DNA of 28,973 bases, taken from UBA7985 sp965661545 (GTDB taxonomy: Bacteria > Pseudomonadota > Alphaproteobacteria > UBA7985). Under the pieces are notes generated by a model, which did not search any database, was not told the DNA's origin, and saw only the letters and a program-made list of their open reading frames with translations. A program made the position numbers and the translations under genes. Below are positions 8,122-14,153 of this stretch, in pieces (the first letter of the stretch is position 1; each line of letters starts with the position of its first letter). Location of the stretch: NCBI GenBank assembly GCA_965661545.1, contig CBFIEF010000035.1, positions 1 to 28,973 on the forward strand. The letters are read 5' to 3'.

Positions 8122-8586
8122 TTAGGCGACTTCCACGATCGCTTCGACTTCGACGGCAACGCCAAGCGGCAGTGCAGCAGCGGAAACCGCAGCGCGGGAA
8201 TGGCGGCCTTTGTCACCAAAAACGTTAACCATCAGGTCAGAGGCGCCGTTAATGACTTTCGGTTGATCGGTGAAATCACCTGTGGAGTTCACAAAGCCGG
8301 TGAGCTTGACGATCTGCACAACGCGGTCGAGGTCGCCCTCTAGGGCTTTCTGCACCTGTGCGATGATCGCAAGGCCGCATTTCTCAGCCGCTGCTGCGCC
8401 CTCGGCCACGTCCATGTTCTCACCCAATTTGCCAACGATTGGCGCGCCGTCCTTAAAGCAAACCTGGCCAGAGACAAAAAGCAGGTTGCCGGAGCGCGTC
8501 ACGGGAACGTAATTCGCCACGGGCGCCGTCGCCGGGGGCAGGGTGATGTTCAATTCATTTAAGCGAGCGTCGATGGTTCCGGGCAT
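8122..8586 (-). CDS. RidA/YjgF family protein
   Basis: RidA proteins are small trimeric enzymes; the canonical type hydrolyses reactive enamine/imine intermediates made by PLP enzymes. This 154-residue member belongs to the longer YjgF_endoribonc-type branch, with RSGNLLFVSGQVCFKDG (about 31-47), the middle region KLTGFVNSTGDF and the C-terminal GRHSRAAVSAAALPLGVAVEVEAIVEV. Arg131 corresponds in position to the carboxylate-binding Arg of canonical RidA, and Glu148 to its conserved Glu. The start is put at ATG 8586, which gives the family's usual N-terminus; a longer frame reaches 8697 but reads through a terminator. The exact substrate cannot be told. Confidence 0.88.
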   Translation of the reverse strand: MPGTIDARLNELNITLPPATAPVANYVPVTRSGNLLFVSGQVCFKDGAPIVGKLGENMDVAEGAAAAEKCGLAIIAQVQKALEGDLDRVVQIVKLTGFVNSTGDFTDQPKVINGASDLMVNVFGDKGRHSRAAVSAAALPLGVAVEVEAIVEVA

Positions 8587-8652
8587 TGCTGAATCCAGTT
8601 TGATTGGAGATGAGTCGTTCCGGCAGTGGTAATGCGGACGCGAGCGATGCGC

Positions 8653-8685
8653 AAAAAAAAAGGAGACGCGAATTTCGCGTCCCCC
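8653..8685 (-). terminator. Minus-strand intrinsic terminator upstream of ridA
   Basis: Read on the minus strand, GACGCG (8670-8665 on the complement) pairs with CGCGTC (8681-8676) around a 5-base AT loop. Two further G-C pairs follow beyond one mismatch, and then nine uninterrupted T (8661-8653). It lies 66 bases upstream of the ridA start and points toward ridA. No protein gene on that strand ends here, so it is either an attenuator in the ridA leader or the end of a small RNA. Confidence 0.8.
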
Positions 8686-9167
8686 AGGTGGCTGCAAGAA
8701 GAGCTATCAAACAATCTGAGGCTCGTACTGAAAATTGCACGGCACCAAAGATAGTGAATACATACGCAACAGTGATGCCAACTTATGCGACTAAGCCCAA
8801 AAAAATTATGCGCCTGAGGGGTAGGCTATTGATATTCCGCATTTCTTTATTTTTTCCGTCGAATCGACGTTAAATCATTATGAGATTTACCAATTTCGCC
8901 TTCGCCAAATAGCGTACGTGGTTCATTCCCATTTTGGGTCTGAGGGGGCCGGAGAAGGTTACGCGCTGCAAATCACAGCTACGCGTGAAGTGACTTGCCA
9001 CACCGTAAGGGCCGTTTTAGCAAGTCAGCGGATCTGCAGAAAATCGACGCTCTCTGGCTGATTCGCGCCCTACTGGATTTTTGGTTCAGGACTCGAGCGC
9101 GCCAGCAGAGCAGTACTTAAACGGCGCATGGTTCACCGCTGTGCGCTGGTCAAGAAAGGACTTAGGA
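8686..9167. other. Non-coding gap between ridA (minus) and mdh (plus)
   Basis: No gene of normal length is seen. Both divergent transcription units must start here or nearby. The left part (about 8740-8890) is AT-rich and holds an odd palindrome, CGTCGA-A-TCGACG (8857-8869). On the minus strand it could encode only short peptides: one of 18 residues starting MNHVRYLAKA and one starting MRNINSLPL and stopping after 19. The right part holds two hairpins listed separately. An in-frame extension of mdh back to 9081 lacks a ribosome site and is unlike the family N-terminus. Confidence 0.6.
8961..9027 (+). promoter_or_regulatory. Two adjacent inverted repeats in the mdh leader
   Basis: The first is ACGCG-CTG (8961-8968) with CAG (8976-8978) and CGCGT (8982-8986), a 7-base loop and a 3-base bulge. 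The second is TGACTTGC (8991-8998) with a perfect partner GCAAGTCA (9020-9027) across 21 bases. They lie 140-207 bases before the mdh start. They could be RNA hairpins in the leader or, for the second, a protein-binding site. There is no T-tract. Confidence 0.4.
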
Positions 9168-10118
9168 ATGGCTCGAAACAAGATTGCACTGGTCGGTGCT
9201 GGCAATATTGGTGGTACTTTGGCGTTGCTCGCGGGCATGAAAGACTTGGGCGACGTGGTTTTGCTCGATCTCGCAGACGGTGTAGCCAAGGGTAAGGCTT
9301 TGGACATCGCAGAAGCTGCACCGGTTGAAGGCTTTGACGCCAACATGACCGGCACAGCCGATTACGCTGACATCGCTGGCGCAGACGTGGTGATTGTTAC
9401 CGCTGGTGTCGCCCGAAAGCCGGGCATGAGCCGTGACGACCTGTTGGGCATCAACGTTAAGGTCATGAACGCGGTGGGTGCTGGCATTAAAGCCCACGCT
9501 CCCGATGCTTTCGTGATCTGCATCACCAACCCGTTGGATGCGATGGTCAAAGTGCTTCAGGAAGCTTCCGGTTGTCCTGCGCACAAGGTCGTCGGCATGG
9601 CTGGCGTTCTGGATAGCGCGCGTTTCCGTCATTTCTTGGCTGACGAAATGAATGTTTCGGTCGAGGACGTCTCCGCATTCGTTCTGGGCGGACACGGTGA
9701 CACGATGGTTCCAGTGGTCAATTACACGACCGTTGCGGGCATCGATCTGCCAACGCTGACCAAGATGGGCTGGATCACCGAAGAGCGCATTGACGCTATT
9801 GTTGATCGGACGCGGAAGGGCGGCGGTGAGATCGTTGCTCTGTTGGGCACAGGCTCGGCCTTTTACGCGCCTGCTTCATCGGCGATCTCGATGGCCGAAT
9901 CATACCTCAAGGACAAGAAACGTCTGCTGCCGTGTGCTGCGAAGTTGTCCGGTCAGTATGGTGTCAACGACATGTACGTTGGCGTTCCTGTGATTATCGG
10001 TTCTGAAGGCGTTGAGCGGATTGTTGAGTTGCCGCTTACCGAAAATGAGACCGACATGTTCAACCAATCGGTTGATGCCGTTAAGGGCTTGAACGACGCT
10101 GTAGCAGCGCTGGCGTAA
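9168..10118 (+). CDS. mdh: Malate dehydrogenase
   Basis: This is the NAD-dependent oxidation of malate to oxaloacetate in the TCA cycle. The 316-residue protein is of the LDH-like bacterial type. The N-terminal Rossmann motif is GAGNIGG (residues 10-16). Substrate-loop arginines are Arg83 and Arg89 (ARKPGMSRDD), Asn121 lies in ITNPLD, Asp149 and Arg152 lie in VLDSARFR, and the catalytic His176 is in GGHGDTMVP. Arg at the loop position identifies malate rather than lactate specificity. The start at ATG 9168 has AAGGA about 8 bases upstream and gives the standard MARNKIALVGAG N-terminus. sucC follows after a 242-base gap that contains a hairpin and a possible promoter. Confidence 0.97.
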   Translation: MARNKIALVGAGNIGGTLALLAGMKDLGDVVLLDLADGVAKGKALDIAEAAPVEGFDANMTGTADYADIAGADVVIVTAGVARKPGMSRDDLLGINVKVMNAVGAGIKAHAPDAFVICITNPLDAMVKVLQEASGCPAHKVVGMAGVLDSARFRHFLADEMNVSVEDVSAFVLGGHGDTMVPVVNYTTVAGIDLPTLTKMGWITEERIDAIVDRTRKGGGEIVALLGTGSAFYAPASSAISMAESYLKDKKRLLPCAAKLSGQYGVNDMYVGVPVIIGSEGVERIVELPLTENETDMFNQSVDAVKGLNDAVAALA

Positions 10119-10135
10119 GGCCAATTCCGCTGAAT

Positions 10136-10167
10136 GGTCAAAGGGGCTAACGGTTGCTCCTTTGACC
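10136..10167 (+). promoter_or_regulatory. Perfect 9-bp hairpin between mdh and sucC
   Basis: GGTCAAAGG (10136-10144) pairs exactly with CCTTTGACC (10159-10167) over a 14-base loop, starting 17 bases after the mdh stop. The following bases (TTACAAAC) are not a T-tract, so it is a weak terminator at best. It may instead protect the mdh 3' end or uncouple mdh from sucCD expression. Confidence 0.55.
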
Positions 10168-10224
10168 TTACAAACAAGTGAACCGTATTCGTTTCGCGCG
10201 CCACCGCTAAGCACTGTGCGCGCA

Positions 10225-10252
10225 TTGACCCACGCATCCTCGGGCGTATTGT
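10225..10252 (+). promoter_or_regulatory. Candidate promoter for sucCD
   Basis: TTGACC (10225-10230) and TATTGT (10247-10252) are spaced by 16 bases, about 108 bases before the sucC start. The -35 box is good and the -10 box moderate. If active, sucCD could be transcribed apart from mdh. Confidence 0.35.
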
Positions 10253-10360
10253 GCAGGCGACTTCTGTTGCTCAAGACGCGACGCCTTTTCTGAGGTGCCC
10301 TTGTCTTGAGATTGTCCGATGACTGGGCAAAGCACACCAAGATAGGGAGCCTTCCTTTCC

Positions 10361-11563
10361 ATGAATATCCATGAGTATCAGGGCAAAGAACTGCTGAAAA
10401 AGTACGGCGTAGCTGTGCTGGACGGCGGCGTTGCGTTTACGCCTGATGAGGCGGTTGCCGCAGCTGAGAAGCTGGGCGGACCGGTTTACGTTGTAAAATC
10501 GCAGATCCACGCAGGTGGACGCGGCGCGGGCCACTTCGAAAACGATCCAAAGCGGGAAACCGGTGGTGGCGTTCGGGTGGTTAAGTCCGTCGACGACGTT
10601 CGGACGGCGGCTTCGTTCATGCTGGCGAACACCCTGATCACCAAGCAAACCGGCCCCGAAGGTAAAGAGGTCAAGCGCCTCTACATCGAAGACGGCTGCG
10701 ATATTGCGCGTGAGCTGTATCTTTCCTTTCTCGTGGACCGCGTGAGCTCTCGAGTGACCATCGTTGCTTCGACCGAAGGCGGCATGGACATTGAGACTGT
10801 GGCCGAAGAAACGCCGGAAAAGATCATGCAGGTCGATATCGATCCAGCCTCTGGTATCCAAGGACACCATGCGCGTTCGATCGCGTTCGGCTTGGGCTTG
10901 GAAGGCGCGCAGATTAAGTCAGCGACGAAATTCCTGTTCGCCATGTACAAGGCTTTCACGGAGCTGGACTGTGCGATGGTTGAAGTGAACCCGCTGGTTG
11001 TTACTGGCGCTGGTGATCTGGTCGCGCTGGACGCCAAAGTCAGCTTCGACGAAAACGCGCTGTACCGTCACAAGGACATCGAAGCGCTTCGGGACGAAGA
11101 TGAAGAAGATGCCTCTGAGCTCGAAGCCGCGCAGTGGGATTTGAACTACGTGAAGCTGGACGGTGAAATTGGCTGTATGGTCAATGGTGCCGGGCTTGCG
11201 ATGGCGACGATGGACATCATCAAGCTCTACGGATCCGAGCCGGCAAACTTCCTAGACGTCGGTGGCGGCGCAACCGAAGAGCGGGTGACGGCAGCGTTCA
11301 AAATCATCCTGTCCGACCCGAATGTAAAAGGCATTCTGGTCAATATCTTCGGTGGCATCATGAAGTGCGATATCATCGCAAGCGGTGTCGTTGCGGCGGC
11401 GCGGGAAACCAGCCTGTCAGTGCCTTTGGTTGTGCGTCTTGAGGGCACAAACGTGGAAAAGGGCAAGGAAATCATGGCGAATTCCGGCCTGACCATTATC
11501 CCGGCTGACAACCTCGCTGATGCAGCTGACAAGATCACCAAAGCCGTGAAGGAGGCTGCGTAA
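10361..11563 (+). CDS. sucC: Succinyl-CoA synthetase, beta subunit (ADP-forming)
   Basis: SucC and SucD together convert succinyl-CoA to succinate with formation of ATP (or GTP). The 400-residue protein begins MNIHEYQGKELL, the standard family start. It has an ATP-grasp domain with VKSQIHAGGRGAGHF (about 46-60), the acidic metal-binding EVNPLVVT segment (about 208-215) and a CoA-ligase domain with NGAGLAMATMDIIKLYG, NFLDVGGGA and NIFGGIMKCDIIA. It is slightly longer than E. coli SucC (388), as is common in alphaproteobacteria. AGGGAG lies about 11 bases before the ATG. The sucD start follows after a single base. Confidence 0.97.
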   Translation: MNIHEYQGKELLKKYGVAVLDGGVAFTPDEAVAAAEKLGGPVYVVKSQIHAGGRGAGHFENDPKRETGGGVRVVKSVDDVRTAASFMLANTLITKQTGPEGKEVKRLYIEDGCDIARELYLSFLVDRVSSRVTIVASTEGGMDIETVAEETPEKIMQVDIDPASGIQGHHARSIAFGLGLEGAQIKSATKFLFAMYKAFTELDCAMVEVNPLVVTGAGDLVALDAKVSFDENALYRHKDIEALRDEDEEDASELEAAQWDLNYVKLDGEIGCMVNGAGLAMATMDIIKLYGSEPANFLDVGGGATEERVTAAFKIILSDPNVKGILVNIFGGIMKCDIIASGVVAAARETSLSVPLVVRLEGTNVEKGKEIMANSGLTIIPADNLADAADKITKAVKEAA

Positions 11564-11564
11564 C

Positions 11565-12437
11565 ATGGCCGTTCTCGTAGACAAAAACACGCGCGTCATC
11601 ACGCAAGGTTTCACCGGCTCGCAGGGGACTTTCCACTCTGAGCAGGCGCTGGCTTATGGCACCAAAGTTGTTGGTGGCGTAACGCCGGGTAAAGGCGGAC
11701 AGCAGCACTTGAACCTGCCCGTTTTCAACACCGTTGCTGAAGCCAAGCACGTCACTGAGGCCAATGCCTCTGTGATCTATGTCCCGCCTCCGTTCGCCGC
11801 CGACTCTATCCTCGAAGCCATCGATGCGGAAATCGAGCTGGTGGTCTGTATCACCGAGGGCATTCCAGTACTGGATATGGTGAAGGTACGGCGTGCGCTT
11901 TCCGGCTCCAAAACGCGCCTGATCGGCCCAAACTGTCCGGGTGTGATTACGCCAGACGAGTGCAAAATCGGTATCATGCCGGGGCACATTCACCGTCGTG
12001 GCAAAATCGGGATCGTTTCTCGTTCTGGCACTCTGACGTACGAAGCTGTTGCACAGACAACGGCTGCTGGCTTGGGTCAGTCGACCTGTATCGGTATTGG
12101 TGGTGACCCGGTCAACGGCACCAACTTCATCGATTGCCTTGAGCTGTTCCTGCAGGATGACGAAACTGCCGGGATCATCATGATTGGTGAGATTGGTGGT
12201 TCAGCGGAAGAAGAAGCTGCTGAGTTCTTTGCAGCCCAGAAGACGAAGAAACCCATCGTTGGCTTTATCGCTGGTGTATCCGCACCTCCGGGCAAGCGCA
12301 TGGGGCACGCCGGTGCTATCATCGCGGGCGGCCAGGGGGATGCAGGCTCAAAGATTGAAGCGATGAAGTCTGCAGGTTACGTCGTTTCCGACAGCCCCGC
12401 CGGTTTGGGCGAAGCTATGCTGAAGGCGATGGGCTAA
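11565..12437 (+). CDS. sucD: Succinyl-CoA synthetase, alpha subunit
   Basis: SucD carries the phosphohistidine of succinyl-CoA synthetase. The 290-residue protein has the N-terminal CoA-binding Rossmann part (VITQGFTGSQGTFH, residues 11-24), GPNCPGVITP (121-130), SRSGTLTYE (152-160) and the active-site His248 in KRMGHAGAIIAGG, matching His246 of E. coli. Its ATG comes one base after the sucC TAA, so the subunits are translationally coupled in equal amounts. A bidirectional terminator follows 34 bases after the stop. Confidence 0.97.
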   Translation: MAVLVDKNTRVITQGFTGSQGTFHSEQALAYGTKVVGGVTPGKGGQQHLNLPVFNTVAEAKHVTEANASVIYVPPPFAADSILEAIDAEIELVVCITEGIPVLDMVKVRRALSGSKTRLIGPNCPGVITPDECKIGIMPGHIHRRGKIGIVSRSGTLTYEAVAQTTAAGLGQSTCIGIGGDPVNGTNFIDCLELFLQDDETAGIIMIGEIGGSAEEEAAEFFAAQKTKKPIVGFIAGVSAPPGKRMGHAGAIIAGGQGDAGSKIEAMKSAGYVVSDSPAGLGEAMLKAMG

Positions 12438-12471
12438 GCTAGCCTAGCCCCCTGATCTTAAGCAAAAAAAG

Positions 12472-12505
12472 AGGCGGCCTCCCGGAGTAGGAGAGCCGCC
12501 TTTTT
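12472..12505 (+). terminator. Bidirectional terminator between sucD and the lipoprotein gene
   Basis: AGGCGGC (12472-12478) pairs with GCCGCCT (12495-12501), with inner CTCC/GGAG pairing, followed by TTTTT (12501-12505). On the other strand the same stem is followed by seven T (complement of AAAAAAA at 12464-12470). It therefore serves both sucD and the convergent minus-strand gene. Confidence 0.9.
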
Positions 12506-12555
12506 AAGTTAAGAGAAGTGTAAGACATCCGCGAAAGGGGATCAGAACCTTCGCT

Positions 12556-13701
12556 TTAGCCTTCCTGATTGAGTGCGTGCTCCAATACTGACTGGAAAAA
12601 CGCAGCCCGACCGCCTTGAGGAGGCATTTGCGCCATTACGGCAATCGTCATGTCGTACTGTGGTACGTTCAGGACGGTTTGGCCTCCAAAGCCGATTGAT
12701 CCGTATCCCGCGACGAGTTTGCCGTTCAGCGGAAATTTTACGAACCATGTTCCAAATCCGTAGCCCCAGTCTTCAGATAGAAGACGAGACTCGGTACGTT
12801 TAAAGAAGCGGCCCTTGCCGGCCACCGGTCCCTGCATTTCGGCAAGGAATTCTGGATCTACTTGATGCTTGATATCGGTCGCCAAAAACCGGCCCAAACG
12901 CCACATGTCGCGGGAGGTCATGTAGAGACCATAGCCTGCGCGCGCCTGCTGATCTTCGCCGTCCGTGACCGCCCACTTTGCGGCGAGCTCGGAACGCATT
13001 GGGAACCATACTTCGTTGGTGATGATCCGTTCGATGGGCGCGTCGTACACAGCTTCCAAGGCTTCAGCCATGATTTGCGATGTCAGGGAGCTGTACTGGA
13101 ACTCTTCGCCGGGCTGGAGCTCCGTGTTGAACTCCGGCTCGTGAACCAAATCTGAGAAATCATCGTCTGTGAACAAACGTGCTGTCTGCGAAACCGGCGA
13201 GAAGGGAGTTTCCCGGTACTTCATGTTTGGCGTCATGGTCAGCAGGTGCCGCCATGTCAGGCCTGAACCGCCGTATTCCGGCAGATGCAGCGAGATGTAC
13301 TCATCTGGCGACTGAATCTTACCGTCCTGAATCGCCGCCCCAACAGCCGTCGCAATCATGGTCGTACTGATACCGTGCATATTCCACAGTTTCGTTTCGT
13401 CATGATCGGCGGTGTAGGACTCGAGCACGATATCGTCGCCCTGAGATACAATCAGAGCGCGGACGTTATTATTCCAGAGAAAGTCTTCCATCGCGTCCGT
13501 GGTCGGAGCGGTTGGTTGGCCAAAACTGCGCTCGACCGTCGAGGCCGCCAGTTCGACGTATTCCCCTTCGCCATGGAAAGCGTGGCCTTTTAACAGGCGC
13601 TGTGAAGCGACTTCTCCGTTTTCGATCGCTTCGCAGCCAATCAAAATAGTCGCAGAAGCCAAGGCGATAATCGCCGTTCCGTGCTGTAGCAAACGTCGCA
13701 T
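12556..13701 (-). CDS. Beta-lactamase-fold (CubicO-like) lipoprotein lacking the Ser-x-x-Lys motif
   Basis: This 381-residue protein has a lipoprotein signal peptide (MRRLLQHGTAII..., lipobox LIGC, lipidated Cys23). The rest follows the beta-lactamase/CubicO fold, seen in AAIQDGKIQSPDEYISLHLPE, LTWRHLLTMTPNMKY, PGEEFQYSSLTSQIMAEAL and a closing GFGGQTVLNVPQYDMTIAVM. In active relatives a Ser-x-x-Lys precedes the GxAIxxGKI segment; here the aligned residues are Gly110-Ile-Ser-Thr113, and no S-x-x-K exists anywhere in the protein. The second motif reads Tyr203-Ser-Ser rather than Tyr-x-Asn. It is probably catalytically inactive or uses different chemistry. The start is ATG 13701, with GAAGGGCG upstream; the frame extends to 13773 but then lacks a signal peptide at the N-terminus. 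It sits between sucD and sucA on the opposite strand. Confidence 0.85.
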   Translation of the reverse strand: MRRLLQHGTAIIALASATILIGCEAIENGEVASQRLLKGHAFHGEGEYVELAASTVERSFGQPTAPTTDAMEDFLWNNNVRALIVSQGDDIVLESYTADHDETKLWNMHGISTTMIATAVGAAIQDGKIQSPDEYISLHLPEYGGSGLTWRHLLTMTPNMKYRETPFSPVSQTARLFTDDDFSDLVHEPEFNTELQPGEEFQYSSLTSQIMAEALEAVYDAPIERIITNEVWFPMRSELAAKWAVTDGEDQQARAGYGLYMTSRDMWRLGRFLATDIKHQVDPEFLAEMQGPVAGKGRFFKRTESRLLSEDWGYGFGTWFVKFPLNGKLVAGYGSIGFGGQTVLNVPQYDMTIAVMAQMPPQGGRAAFFQSVLEHALNQEG

Positions 13702-14153
13702 TGCGTCGCCCTTCAAATCCCGGTGAGACGTGTTGTAAAATACCCCGATGTCTGTTGCAGAATGCGAACCCAAGAAATGTTGGATTTAACTTAAGCACGC
13801 CGCTCAGACTTATAAATTTGAAGGCATAAGTTGATAATCCGTCTGCCAAGTCCATGAAAATGCGCGGTTTTCGCTGTTTTGAGCGCATAAACCTGCATTA
13901 TGACGACAAAGCCCGTTTGCCAGTCTCATAATGCAAATTGAGAGTCGGGAATCGATTCGACCGAGTCCTTTGACCCAAGCCTTCATCAACCTGACAAGCC
14001 ATGCAGGTTTTGACGTGCAGCGGTCGCAGATACGGCAGGAAGGGGCGCTTTTAATTCTCAGCAGACAGGCGTAAACCTATGACGCAGGATTACTCCGCTT
14101 CTCGTAACCGGCTTATTTCGGCTGGTTCGCACCATTGTAGAGACAGGAAACCA
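13702..14153. other. Divergent gap upstream of sucA and the lipoprotein gene
   Basis: No gene is seen. The middle holds the inverted repeat at 13894-13935. AT-rich words around 13800-13900 (for example AACTTAAG, TTATAAATTTG) may contain the minus-strand promoter. A TTGACC box at 13970-13975 could be a -35 for sucA, but no good -10 follows at 16-18 bases. An in-frame extension of sucA to ATG 14079 is possible but less likely than the start at 14154. Confidence 0.55.
13894..13935. promoter_or_regulatory. Perfect 10-bp inverted repeat upstream of sucA, possible operator
   Basis: TGCATTATGA (13894-13903) and TCATAATGCA (13926-13935) are exact inverted copies, 22 bases apart (start-to-start 32 bases, about three helical turns). 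They lie between the divergent lipoprotein gene and sucA, 219 bases before the sucA start. AT-rich arms a whole number of turns apart suit a pair of protein-binding half-sites better than a terminator; no T-tract follows. Confidence 0.45.

Noticed and set aside
8587..8697. N-terminal extension of RidA by 37 residues
   Set aside because: It would read through a strong terminator and gives a sequence unlike the family; ATG 8586 gives the normal start.
8686..8850. Possible broken small membrane protein on the minus strand (a hydrophobic reading interrupted by TAA)
   Set aside because: The hydrophobic run is short, there is no recognisable family, and the reading ends inside a terminator; not enough to call a pseudogene.
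9081..9167. 29-residue N-terminal extension of malate dehydrogenase from a TTG
   Set aside because: It has no ribosome site, and the MARNKIALVGAG start with AAGGA upstream is standard.
14079..14153. 25-residue longer start for SucA
   Set aside because: The extra sequence is basic and unlike other SucA N-termini; ATG 14154 with AGGAAACC fits better. It is not excluded.
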